Origin: Modestobacter lapidis
GTDB taxonomy: Bacteria > Actinomycetota > Actinomycetes > Mycobacteriales > Geodermatophilaceae
Assembly: GCA_019779905.1 (NCBI GenBank)
Contig: JABAKE010000001.1
Coordinates: 62,001-126,000 of the forward strand
DNA: 64,000 bases
Direction: 5' to 3'
Shown here: in pieces, positions 33,620 through 41,788 of the stretch
Layout: every line of letters begins with the position of its first letter
How positions within the stretch are numbered: the stretch's first letter is position 1
Notes under the pieces: generated by a model
The model's database searches: none
Told to the model about the DNA's origin: nothing
What the model saw: the letters and a program-made list of their open reading frames with translations, nothing else
Position numbers and translations under genes: made by a program

Positions 33620-35263
33620 TTTCGTTAGTGCCTGAGGTTCCGGGCCGGTGAGTGCGTCGATGATCGCCTGGCGGTCGCGATCGATCTGGGGCGGGAGCGT
33701 GGCGGTGGTGCCGTTGATCGCGATGGTCGCTGAGCGCAGGGGCCGGAGCTGACGGATCACGTTGCGGACCGCCAGACCGGTGCGGTTCTGCACGGTGCGG
33801 GCCACGGCAAGAGCGGTGAACACGATGGTCAGGTGCGCTTCGATCGCGTCCCTGGTGCGCACGAACATGGGCCGGGCGGCCAGGTCGGTCTTGCTCATCC
33901 GGAAGGACTGCTCCACGTGCCACAGGTCGTGGTAGGAGCTGATGACCTCGCTCCGGGCCATGATCGAGGCCGGGATGTTGGTGACGTAGCCCTTGAGCCC
34001 GACCAGTCGCCGGGCGCGGTCCAGGGCCGCCTGGTCCATGCGATGCCCGTCGCCTGTGGCCTTGACGAACCGCGGGGTCCGCGCGGCCTTCTGGCCGTCG
34101 ATGACCGCACGGGCCCGGTCCTCCTGGGCGGTGAGCGTCCGGTTGTCCCGCGCCGCTCGCTTGGCCGAGTAGGCCCACACCGCCCGCCACGAGCCCGTGT
34201 GCTGGTCAGGGTTCCAGACCGGTTCGGCGCGCAGCGCCTGGTCGTTGTCGCGGTTGCGTCCGGTTCTGGGGGTGAGGGTGTCGATGATCTGTCCGTCGGC
34301 GAAGGCGTCCCCGTGCCAATGGAAGTGGGATTCCAGGTCGATCGGGGCTTTCGTCACCCGGGACCCGACGATGAAGCGCAGGTTCGCCTCGTCCAGCTCG
34401 CGCAGGTTCTTCGCCGAGAGCATGCCGGCGTCGGCGACGATGACCATGTCGGCCAGACCGTGACGGGTCTGGAACTGCTTCACGATCGGGACGATGGTGG
34501 CCGTTTCGGCCTGGTTTCCTTCGAAGCAGCCGATCTCCAGCGGAAAGCCATGGCGGTCCACCAGTAGGCCGACGACGATCTGCGGGTCGACCCGGCGTTC
34601 CTTGGAGTAGCCGACCTTGCGCAGGTCGTCTTCCTTCTCGGCCTCGAAGTACAACGTGGTCACGTCGTAGAGGCACAGCGAGACGTCTCCGCTGCTCGAC
34701 GCGTGGTCGAAGCACAAGGCGGCGACCTTGTCGCGGTAGGTGCCCTGGTGCGCGCGGGTCAGGGTGCGGCGCATCGTCCTCTCACTCGCCGGCTTGCCCC
34801 CGAGATCGGTGAGCACCCGGCCGGTGTCCAGGATCGAGGTCGGCTCCACCAGCCGGGCGATCATCAGGTCCTGGAAGACCTCGTCGGCCAGCGCGTCGAA
34901 TCCCAGGCTGGTGAACACTCCGGCGAGCACGTCGTAGAGCACTCGCGAGGCCGTCGCCACGACTCGCGGCGCAGCGACCACCGGGCGCTCCCGCGTCGGG
35001 AGAGCTGGCTCCTCGAAGAGGGCCGCCTCGACGGCTGGGCCGATCAGCGACGCCTGCACAGTCATCGGCTCGACGCCGAGGTCGAGCTCACCCTGCCCAG
35101 GATCGGCCAACAGTTCGCGCGCCCGTTCCATCAGCAGGCCGAGCTCGGCCTCGGTGTGCGCCGAGCCCACATGCGCGACGATCCGCCGCCGGCCCTTCAC
35201 CGACTCGGCGATCTGTACGGCCGTCGCCCCCGACGCCGTCCGCACCCGCCGAATCCAGGCCAC
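33617..35263 (-). CDS. IS1634-family DDE transposase
   Basis: 548 residues from ATG at 35263, apparently full length. The N-terminal DNA-binding region starts MAWIRRVRTASGATAVQIAES. The catalytic core has the first Asp in LYDVTTLYFEAE, the second Asp in MVIVADAGMLSA and the Glu in LWHVEQSFRMSKTDL, the IS4-superfamily arrangement with a long insertion before Glu. It mobilises the 1768-bp element. The stop codon lies inside the left inverted repeat. No frameshift or premature stop is seen, so it may still be active. Confidence 0.93.
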   Translation of the reverse strand: MAWIRRVRTASGATAVQIAESVKGRRRIVAHVGSAHTEAELGLLMERARELLADPGQGELDLGVEPMTVQASLIGPAVEAALFEEPALPTRERPVVAAPRVVATASRVLYDVLAGVFTSLGFDALADEVFQDLMIARLVEPTSILDTGRVLTDLGGKPASERTMRRTLTRAHQGTYRDKVAALCFDHASSSGDVSLCLYDVTTLYFEAEKEDDLRKVGYSKERRVDPQIVVGLLVDRHGFPLEIGCFEGNQAETATIVPIVKQFQTRHGLADMVIVADAGMLSAKNLRELDEANLRFIVGSRVTKAPIDLESHFHWHGDAFADGQIIDTLTPRTGRNRDNDQALRAEPVWNPDQHTGSWRAVWAYSAKRAARDNRTLTAQEDRARAVIDGQKAARTPRFVKATGDGHRMDQAALDRARRLVGLKGYVTNIPASIMARSEVISSYHDLWHVEQSFRMSKTDLAARPMFVRTRDAIEAHLTIVFTALAVARTVQNRTGLAVRNVIRQLRPLRSATIAINGTTATLPPQIDRDRQAIIDALTGPEPQALTK

Positions 35264-35359
35264 CCGTCAACCGTAGGCCCCGATTAGTGCCTCAGAAGCG
35301 CCTGCCCCGAACCCATCACCCCAGGTCAGCGCGCTGCCACTCACCGATCCGCGAGGCAG

Positions 35360-35373
35360 TGACCAAACTCAGG
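35360..35373. repeat. Right terminal inverted repeat of the IS
   Basis: TGACCAAACTCAGG, the imperfect complement of the left end (one mismatch in 14). It abuts the right copy of the 144-bp repeat. Confidence 0.85.
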
Positions 35374-35517
35374 TGTGAAGCGACCAGGAGACCGCCCGGC
35401 TGTTGCGTCCCCTGCGGGGTTCCATTGGTGTACCGACATCGATGTATGGCTCGGAGCTCCGCCCCGTGCCCGCTCGCCGCGATGTACGAATCGACCATCC
35501 GGTTGTCGTCCGGCCCT
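35374..35517. repeat. 144-bp direct repeat, right copy
   Basis: Identical to 33462-33605 and directly adjacent to the right inverted repeat. One of the two copies would have been present before insertion. Confidence 0.9.
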
Positions 35518-35559
35518 TATCTCGTTCCAGACCGCCGCTGTATGGCGCTCACCCTCGAC

Positions 35560-35874
35560 TCAGCCGATGTCGTCCAATAGCGGCGCCAACTGGTTATTGA
35601 CGATGTCGCGGATCATGTCCGCGTTGACGCGAAAGTATTCGTGGACAACTACGTTGCGGAGACCAGCGATCGAGTTCCAAGGCGTGTCCGCGTGCTTCCG
35701 CTTGAAGTCTTCGGGCAGGGACTTCACTGCCTCACCGACAACCGCAAGGTTGCGAAGTACGGCGTCATAGGCCATCGAGCCGAGTTCCGCCGAGTCGAGA
35801 TAGTCGCGGTAGGCGATACAACGCCCGATGGCGATCCGGATGTCCGCCAGGCGCTCCGCGTCCGAGCGGCTCAC
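35560..35874 (-). CDS. HepT-like HEPN-domain toxin (DUF86)
   Basis: 104 residues from GTG at 35874, overlapping the antitoxin stop (GTGA, 35871-35874). Four-helix HEPN fold with the catalytic RNase motif R-X4-H-X-Y: Arg73, His78 and Tyr80 in GLRNVVVHEYF. HepT toxins are ribonucleases controlled by MntA, which in characterised pairs modifies the HepT tyrosine with AMP. Here the conserved Tyr is present, so the same mechanism is possible. It is located near the right end of the island, where it may stabilise it. Confidence 0.88.
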   Translation of the reverse strand: MSRSDAERLADIRIAIGRCIAYRDYLDSAELGSMAYDAVLRNLAVVGEAVKSLPEDFKRKHADTPWNSIAGLRNVVVHEYFRVNADMIRDIVNNQLAPLLDDIG

Positions 35875-36194
35875 ACTGCCACCGCGTCTGCGAAGGCGGT
35901 GGCCGAGACCTCGTCGCGCATGAGCGTTGCCGCCACGACATCGACTCGGACGCCCAGGAGCGCGCTCAGTTCCTCGGCGAGCCCGGCTACACGCAGAAGC
36001 TCGTTCCCGGCTCCTGGAGCCAAGTCGACCAGAAGATCCAGATCGCTGTCTTCGTGAGCGTCGCCTCGGGCCACTGATCCAAACAGGCGTGGGTTGCTGG
36101 CGCCGTACCGCCCCAGCATCTCCGCAACGCGACTCCGCTGCCCCGTAAGGACAGCACGAAGCCGCAGCGTCGCGGCGGTCGGCTCGCTCCCCAT
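35871..36194 (-). CDS. MntA-like minimal nucleotidyltransferase antitoxin
   Basis: 107 residues from ATG at 36194. The nucleotidyltransferase motif G-S-X10-D-X-D is complete: Gly39-Ser40 in FGSVARGDAHEDSDLD with Asp51 and Asp53. A third acidic residue lies in RVDVVAATL. It is upstream of, and overlaps, the HEPN toxin gene by 4 bp, the standard order for MntA-HepT type VII modules in which the antitoxin inactivates the toxin by AMPylation. The longer upstream reading frame has no family support. Confidence 0.88.
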   Translation of the reverse strand: MGSEPTAATLRLRAVLTGQRSRVAEMLGRYGASNPRLFGSVARGDAHEDSDLDLLVDLAPGAGNELLRVAGLAEELSALLGVRVDVVAATLMRDEVSATAFADAVAV

Positions 36195-36550
36195 AGCTCA
36201 AGGGTACGAGAGCCGCGCGGCACCGCTCTTGTCGAGATCCGCAGCTGGGTCGTCCAGGGCAGCGACTCGGCAGGCTCTGTGCTGGTCGGGCACTGCAGGA
36301 CGAGATGCGCATAGGGCGCCGCGAAGTGGCCAATGGCCGTCTCCGGACAGCGAGGCCGGCCGGCTCGTGGCGGCGCTGCTCACCGGCCAACTCGGCGGAC
36401 AAGCGCCACGGCGCTCCTCGCGGCGGGCGACCCGCGCCGCCTCGGCGGTCGCTTGATGGCCGGGCAGGTCGGTACGACCGATATCAGTCCCACCCTGTAC
36501 GAGAGCTGTGCCAAACTCCTCGTGCGGGCCCCTTCCGGCATATGGCCTGG
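36195..36550. other. 356-bp right end of the island with no recognised gene
   Basis: No frame here gives a sequence I recognise. It presumably carries the promoter of the mntA-hepT pair (minus strand, upstream of 36194). There is no integrase or excisionase, which would be usual next to a tRNA attachment site. Confidence 0.5.
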
Positions 36551-36627
36551 TGGTGGGGCGGGTGGGGCTCGAACCCACGACCCAGGGATTATGAGTCCCA
36601 TGCTCTGACCGGCTGAGCTACCGCCCC
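36551..36627 (-). tRNA. tRNA-Met (CAT), probably elongator
   Basis: 77 nt with an encoded CCA (36551-36553). Acceptor GGGGCGG (36621-36627) pairs with CCGCCCC (36555-36561). The D arm is GCTC/GAGC, and the anticodon loop CTCATAA gives anticodon CAT. T arm is GTGGG/CCCAC with loop TTCGAGC. The CTCATAA loop is found in both elongator Met and lysidine-type Ile2 tRNAs; overall sequence suits elongator Met better. Its 3' half is the integration site of the island. Confidence 0.9.
36552..36596. repeat. attR-like direct repeat within the intact tRNA-Met
   Basis: Partner of 31650-31694 (44 of 45 bases identical). The tRNA is kept functional because the island end restores its 3' half. Confidence 0.85.
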
Positions 36628-36793
36628 GAACGCCTCCGACCGGGCGTCGGCGCGCCCGGTCCCGAGGCCACCCCGGGTGCTCCCGGCGTGCCCGCACAGC
36701 CTGCCATGCGGGGTCCCGGACGGTCCGGTCAGGAGGGTGGGCCGACCCTCCGGACGGGCCCCGGCATGCCGACGCTCGGTCGTCGCTCTCTGC

Positions 36794-36814
36794 GACCGTG
36801 TGGGTGACACGGTC
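36794..36814. promoter_or_regulatory. Inverted repeat in the 379-bp leader of the large secreted protein gene
   Basis: GACCGTGT and ACACGGTC are separated by 5 bases. It lies about 190 bp upstream of the ATG at 37007, and 65 bases before a possible -35 TTGACT at 36879. The rest of 36628-37006 contains another short hairpin (GGAGGGT/ACCCTCC near 36731-36752) and no gene. Confidence 0.4.
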
Positions 36815-37006
36815 ACTCCCGGACCGGCCTCCAACGGGTGAATCTCAGCTCACAGACGCCGTTTGGTCACCCTGCGTCTTGACTCCTCCTCACGTTCCGT
36901 AGACGTTCTGCGCCGACCGACCTGCCGGACGGAGCCGACGCCACGCGTCGGAGCCGCCGTGACGTCGGCATTCGACAGCGGCGTCACGTCATCGGGAGAC
37001 CACGGC

Positions 37007-40000
37007 ATGGACCAGAACTCAACTACTCGGAAGAGCGCGTGCCGGAAGGCCGGCTCGGCCTCCATGGCCGGGCTCCTGACCGTGGGGGTCATCGCCTTCG
37101 GCGTGGCCGCCCCGGGGACGGCGGCCGCCGATACCCGGCCGGACGCCGGCACCCCCGCGACCGTCTCCGCCGACGCCCTGGGCACCGTCCAGGTCAACGG
37201 CGTCGTCTGGTCGATGGTCACCGTCGGCAACACGGTCTACGCGACCGGCAGCTTCACCAACGCCCGCCCGGCCGGCGCTCCCGCGGGCACGCAGACCACG
37301 CCCCGCGCCAACCTGGTCGCCTTCGACATCCGCACCGGTGAGCTGGTGACCGGCTTCGACCACACCCTCAACGGGCAGGGCCGCACGATCACCGCCTCGC
37401 CCGACGGCACCCGCATCTACGTCGGCGGCGACTTCACCACCGTCGACGGCGTCGCCCGCGGGCACGTCGCCGCCTTCGACGTCGCCACCGGCGCGCTGGT
37501 GCCCGGCTTCGCCCCGACCCTGAACCGCGCCGTCTACTCGCTGACGGCCACGGACTCCCTGGTCTACGCGGGCGGCAACTTCACCAGCGCCGGCGGCCAG
37601 AGCCGAACCCGGCTGGCCGCCTTCGACGCCGGCAACGGGTCGGTCACCCCCTGGGCGCCCACCGCCAACAACACCGTCCGCGGCATGGTGATCGACCCGA
37701 CCGGGACCCGCGTCGTCTTCGGCGGCCAGTTCGACCAGGTCAACGGCGCGACGGCGATCGCCCTGGCGTCGGTCGACCTGTCCGGCGGGAACATGGACAC
37801 CTGGGACTACGGCATCACCAACGCCGGTGACAACGGTGGCGTCTACAGCCTCAAGACCGACGGCGTGAACGCCTACGCGAACGTCTACGGCTTCGCCGTC
37901 GGCAACATCGAGGGCACGGTCGCGCTCAACCCGACGAACCTCGACCTCGTCTGGATGAACGACTGCCACGGCGACCCGTACGACACGTTCACCACCGGCG
38001 GGATCGTCTACCAGGCCGGGCACGCGCACGACTGCGAGACCTCCGGCAACTTCCCGGACCCCAACCCGCGCACGTGGAAGCGTGCGATCGCCATGACCGT
38101 GGAGACCACCGGCCTGCTCAAGGCGACCACGGACGTGCCGCGCTACGGCAGCTGGGAGGGGCGGCCGCACCCGTCGGTGCTGAACTGGTGGCCGACCATC
38201 CCGACCGGCAACGTCACCGGGCAGTACCAGGGCTCCTGGTCGGTCACCGGGGGTGGTGACTACGTCGTCTACGGCGGTGAGTTCAACTCGGTCAACGGTG
38301 GCGCGCAGCAGGGCCTCGTCCGCTTCGCCAACCCCGCGATCGCCCCCAACAAGCGCGGCCCGGAGTCGTCGGCGGGCGAGATGCGGCCCAACGCCACCTC
38401 CACCGTGGCCGGCCAGGTCACCGTTCGCTGGCAGTCGTCCTGGGACATGGACAACGAGAACCTGACCTACCGGGTCTTCCGCGGCAACGAGACCACCGCC
38501 GTCCACACGGTCACGGCCAAGTCGCAGTGGTGGGACCGCCCGCTGCTGGGCTTCACCGACACCCGTCCCGGCGGCTCCACCGCCACCTACCGCGTCGAGG
38601 TCAGCGACCCGCACGGGAACAAGGTCACCAGTTCCGCGTCCGGCGCGGTCACCGTCGCAGCCGAGACCAGCGCCTACGCCGACCGGGTGCTCACCGACGG
38701 CCCGTCGCAGTACTGGCGGCTGGGGGAGACCTCGGGCGCCACCGCCTACGACCACGTCGGGACGACGAACCTCACCGAGGGCGCCGGCATCTCCCGGGGC
38801 ACCGCCGGTGCGGTCACCGGGGATGCCGCCGTCACCGCCGACGGCACCGCCGCAGGGCTGGCGGCGACCAGCGCCACCCTGTCGACCTCCGGCACCGCTT
38901 TCTCCGTCGAGGCTTGGGTGCGGACGGCGTCCACGGCGGGTGGCGTGATCGCCCAGTACGGGGAGTCACTGGCCGCGGACAACGTCGCGAACACCGACCG
39001 GGCGCTCTACGTCGACGCCGCCGGGCAGGTCTCTTTCGGCCTCTCCGCCCGCGGCGCGGACCGGGCGACCCGCTACACGACCGTGCGCAGTGCTGCACCG
39101 GTCAACGACGGGGAGTGGCACCACCTGGTGGCCACCGTCGGTGAGGGGGGCACCACCCTCTACGTGGACGGCGCCCAGGTCGCCACCGACGCCACGATGA
39201 CGCGGGCCAACACCCGGGTGGGTCCGGCCTACTGGATGGTGGGCAGCGGCACCCTGGCCGGCGTCCCCGACGCCCCGGCGAGCTCGTCGCTGGCCGGTGC
39301 GATCGACGAGGTCGCCGTCTACCCGGCGACGCTCACCGCGGAGCAGGTGGCCGCGCACCACGCCGCCGCGAACGAGGTGGCACCGCCGCCGGTGAACGTG
39401 GCGCCCACCGCCGCCTTCACCGCCGCGGCCAGCGGGCTGGACGTCACCGTCGACGGGGCCTCCTCGGCCGACCCCGACGGCACCGTGGCCGCCCACTCCT
39501 GGAACTGGGGTGACGGCTCGCCCGCGGCGACCGGGGCGACCGCCACGCACACCTACGCCGAGGCCGGCACCTACACCGTCGAGCTGACGGTCACCGACGA
39601 CGACGGGACGACGGCGACCACCGAGCAGGAGGTCACCGTGACCGCCCCGCCGACCGGCGTGCTGGCCAGCGACGCCTTCGACCGCACGGTCGCCGGCGGG
39701 CTGGGCGCCGCCGACGTGGGCGGCAGCTGGACGGTGGCCGCCGGTGGGTCGCGCCAGTCGGTGACCTCGGGCGTGGCCGAGCTGTCCCTGCCGCGGAGCG
39801 GGAACAACACCGGGTCCTACCTGGCCGACGTCTCGTCGACCAGCGCCGACATCCGGACGTCGTTCTCGCTGAGCTCGATGCCTACTGGCGCCGGCACCTA
39901 CGTCTACGTGAACGGTCGCCGCGTCGGCGCCGGCGACGAGTACAAGGTGCGTGTCCGGGTGCTGGCCGACGGTCAGGTCGCCCTGGCCCTCGAGCGGCTG

Positions 40001-41788
40001 TCGGGCGGGGCGGAGGCCTGGCCGGGCGGTGAGGTGTTCGTGCCCGGGCTGACCTACACGCCGGGGAGCACGCTGAACATGCGGGTGCAGGTCTCCGGCG
40101 AGGGCACCACCGAGATCACCGGGAAGGTCTGGGCCGGGGACGCCGAGCCGGCCGACCCGCAGCTGGTCCGCACCGACACCACCGCCGGCCTGCAGGTGGC
40201 CGGCAGCGTGGGCCTGGCGGCCTACCGGCCCGGCAGCGCCACGGAGGCGACCGCCGTCCGGTTCGACGCCGTCAGCGTCGCCGCGGTGATGGCGACCGAG
40301 CCGGAGCCGCCGGTCGAGGAGCCGCCGGTGGAGGAGCCGCCGGTGGAGGAGCCGCCGGTGGAGGAGCCGCCGGCGGAGGCGGGCCAGCTGGCCCGGGACG
40401 CCTTCGACCGGACGGTGACCGACGGGCTGGGGGTCGCCGACGTCGGCGGTGAGTGGAGCGTGACCGCCGGTGCGAGCCGGCAGTCGGTGACCTCGGGCGT
40501 GGCCGAGCTGGCCCTGCCGCGCAGCGGAAACAACACCGGCTCGTACCTGGCCGGGGTGGCCTCCACCAGCACCGACATCCGGACGTCCTTCGCGCTCAGC
40601 GCGATGCCCGACGGCAACGGCACCTACGTCTACGTGAACGGTCGCCGCGTCGGCGCCGGCGACGAGTACAAGGTGCGCGTCCGGGTGTTGGCCGACGGCC
40701 AGGTGGCACTGGCCTTCGAGCGGCTGTCGGGCGGGGCGGAGGCCTGGCCGGGCGGTGAGGTGTTCGTGCCCGGGCTGACCTACACGGCGGGTGACACGCT
40801 CAACGTGCGGGTGCAGGTCTCCGGCGAGGGCACCACCGAGATCACCGGGAAGGTGTGGACCGGGGACGCCGAGCCGGCCGACCCGCAGCTGGTCCGCACC
40901 GACACCACCGAAGGGCTGCAGGCGCCGGGTGCGGTGGGCCTGTCCGCCTACCGTCCCAGCAGCGTCACCACGGCCAACGTCGTCCGGATCGGCGGCTTCA
41001 CCGTCGCCGAGGTGGCGGCCGGCGAGGAGCCGCCGGTCGAGGAGCCCCCGGTCGAGGAGCCCCCGGTCGAGGAGCCCCCGGTCGAGGAGCCGCCGGTCGA
41101 GGAGCCTCAGGTGGAGGAGCCCCCGGCCGAGCAGCCGCCGGCCGAGGAGGGCCAGCTGGCCCGGGACGCCTTCGACCGGACGGTGACCGACGGGCTGGGC
41201 GTCGCCGACGTCGGCGGTGAGTGGAGCGTGGCCGCCGGTGCGAGCCGGCAGTCGGTGACCTCGGGCGTGGCCGAGCTGGCCCTGCCGCGGACGGGGAACA
41301 ACACCGGCTCGTACCTGGCCGGGGTGTCCTCGAGCAACACCGACGTGCGGACGTCGTTCTCGCTGAGCGAGATGCCGACCGGTGCGGGCACCTACGTGTA
41401 CGTCTCCGGCCGCCGGGTGAGCGACGGCAACGAGTACCGGGTGCGGGTCCGGGTGCTGGCCGACGGCCAGGTCGCCCTGACGCTGTCCCGCCTGGCGGAC
41501 GGGGCGGAGGCCTGGCCCGGGGGTGAGCTGATCGTGCCCGGACTGACCTACACGGCGGGCGGCACGCTCAACGTCCGGGTGCAGGTCTCCGGCGAGGGCA
41601 CCACCGAGATCACCGGGAAGGTGTGGACCGGGGACGCCGAGCCGGCCGACCCGCAGCTGGTCCGCACCGACACCACCGCCGGCCTGCAGGCAGCCGGTGG
41701 CGTGGGGCTGGCGGCCTACCGGCCGGGCAGCAACACCGTCGCCACCGCCGTCCGGTTCACCGCCTTCGACGTCCGGACCGGCGCGTGA
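37007..41788 (+). CDS. Large secreted modular protein: beta-propeller, LamG, PKD and three C-terminal repeat domains
   Basis: 1593 residues from ATG at 37007 (GGGAGA upstream). The signal peptide ends near GTAAA (about 40). Residues about 50-455 form delta-60/propeller-like repeats (IYVGGDFTTVDG, VYAGGNFTSAGG). An Fn3-like module follows (about 460-555), then a LamG/concanavalin-like domain (about 556-768). A PKD domain is at about 798-880 (DGASSADPDG, WNWGDGSP). Three homologous units of about 205 residues (DAFDRTV...GGFTV) start near 888, 1131 and 1387, separated by (EPPVE)n linkers. There is no LPXTG motif. It is presumably an exported surface or matrix protein. The stop overlaps the next gene's GTG, so the partner membrane protein is translationally coupled. 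Confidence 0.8.
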   Translation: MDQNSTTRKSACRKAGSASMAGLLTVGVIAFGVAAPGTAAADTRPDAGTPATVSADALGTVQVNGVVWSMVTVGNTVYATGSFTNARPAGAPAGTQTTPRANLVAFDIRTGELVTGFDHTLNGQGRTITASPDGTRIYVGGDFTTVDGVARGHVAAFDVATGALVPGFAPTLNRAVYSLTATDSLVYAGGNFTSAGGQSRTRLAAFDAGNGSVTPWAPTANNTVRGMVIDPTGTRVVFGGQFDQVNGATAIALASVDLSGGNMDTWDYGITNAGDNGGVYSLKTDGVNAYANVYGFAVGNIEGTVALNPTNLDLVWMNDCHGDPYDTFTTGGIVYQAGHAHDCETSGNFPDPNPRTWKRAIAMTVETTGLLKATTDVPRYGSWEGRPHPSVLNWWPTIPTGNVTGQYQGSWSVTGGGDYVVYGGEFNSVNGGAQQGLVRFANPAIAPNKRGPESSAGEMRPNATSTVAGQVTVRWQSSWDMDNENLTYRVFRGNETTAVHTVTAKSQWWDRPLLGFTDTRPGGSTATYRVEVSDPHGNKVTSSASGAVTVAAETSAYADRVLTDGPSQYWRLGETSGATAYDHVGTTNLTEGAGISRGTAGAVTGDAAVTADGTAAGLAATSATLSTSGTAFSVEAWVRTASTAGGVIAQYGESLAADNVANTDRALYVDAAGQVSFGLSARGADRATRYTTVRSAAPVNDGEWHHLVATVGEGGTTLYVDGAQVATDATMTRANTRVGPAYWMVGSGTLAGVPDAPASSSLAGAIDEVAVYPATLTAEQVAAHHAAANEVAPPPVNVAPTAAFTAAASGLDVTVDGASSADPDGTVAAHSWNWGDGSPAATGATATHTYAEAGTYTVELTVTDDDGTTATTEQEVTVTAPPTGVLASDAFDRTVAGGLGAADVGGSWTVAAGGSRQSVTSGVAELSLPRSGNNTGSYLADVSSTSADIRTSFSLSSMPTGAGTYVYVNGRRVGAGDEYKVRVRVLADGQVALALERLSGGAEAWPGGEVFVPGLTYTPGSTLNMRVQVSGEGTTEITGKVWAGDAEPADPQLVRTDTTAGLQVAGSVGLAAYRPGSATEATAVRFDAVSVAAVMATEPEPPVEEPPVEEPPVEEPPVEEPPAEAGQLARDAFDRTVTDGLGVADVGGEWSVTAGASRQSVTSGVAELALPRSGNNTGSYLAGVASTSTDIRTSFALSAMPDGNGTYVYVNGRRVGAGDEYKVRVRVLADGQVALAFERLSGGAEAWPGGEVFVPGLTYTAGDTLNVRVQVSGEGTTEITGKVWTGDAEPADPQLVRTDTTEGLQAPGAVGLSAYRPSSVTTANVVRIGGFTVAEVAAGEEPPVEEPPVEEPPVEEPPVEEPPVEEPQVEEPPAEQPPAEEGQLARDAFDRTVTDGLGVADVGGEWSVAAGASRQSVTSGVAELALPRTGNNTGSYLAGVSSSNTDVRTSFSLSEMPTGAGTYVYVSGRRVSDGNEYRVRVRVLADGQVALTLSRLADGAEAWPGGELIVPGLTYTAGGTLNVRVQVSGEGTTEITGKVWTGDAEPADPQLVRTDTTAGLQAAGGVGLAAYRPGSNTVATAVRFTAFDVRTGA
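39658..41785 (+). repeat. Three large in-gene direct repeats with EPPVE minisatellite linkers
   Basis: Units begin near 39658, 40381 and 41145 and share long near-identical DNA blocks (for example around 39897 and 40621). Linkers at about 40303-40380 and 41023-41148 are tandem 15-bp units coding EPPVE. High DNA identity between units suggests recent duplication or gene conversion. Confidence 0.85.

Larger units (their letters stand above)
33606..35373. mobile_element. IS1634-family insertion sequence (1768 bp)
   Basis: Defined by 14-bp terminal inverted repeats at 33606-33619 and 35360-35373 and by a single transposase gene filling it. The flanking 144-bp direct repeats begin exactly at the outer edges of both termini. 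IS1634-family elements are known for unusually long and variable target duplications, so the repeats are best read as this element's target-site duplication. Confidence 0.88.
31650..36596. mobile_element. Genomic island (4.9 kb) integrated at tRNA-Met
   Basis: Bounded by 45-bp direct repeats (31650-31694 and 36552-36596) derived from tRNA-Met, whose intact copy is at the right end. Cargo: lipoprotein, one-pass membrane protein, IS1634-type insertion sequence and a HepT/MntA pair. Base composition inside (for example 32.9-33.4 kb) is visibly less GC-rich than the surroundings. No integrase or recombinase gene is recognisable, so the island is probably a remnant or relies on an integrase elsewhere. 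Confidence 0.75.

Noticed and set aside
33462-35517. A composite transposon or two partial IS copies as the source of the 144-bp repeats
   Set aside because: The repeats contain no transposase fragment or inverted-repeat ends and begin exactly at the outer edges of one complete IS, which a target duplication explains better.
39658-41148. Tandem repeats considered as a CRISPR array
   Set aside because: The repeats are in frame, code for EPPVE linkers and 205-residue domains, and have no unique spacers. No CRISPR array or cas gene was seen anywhere in the window.
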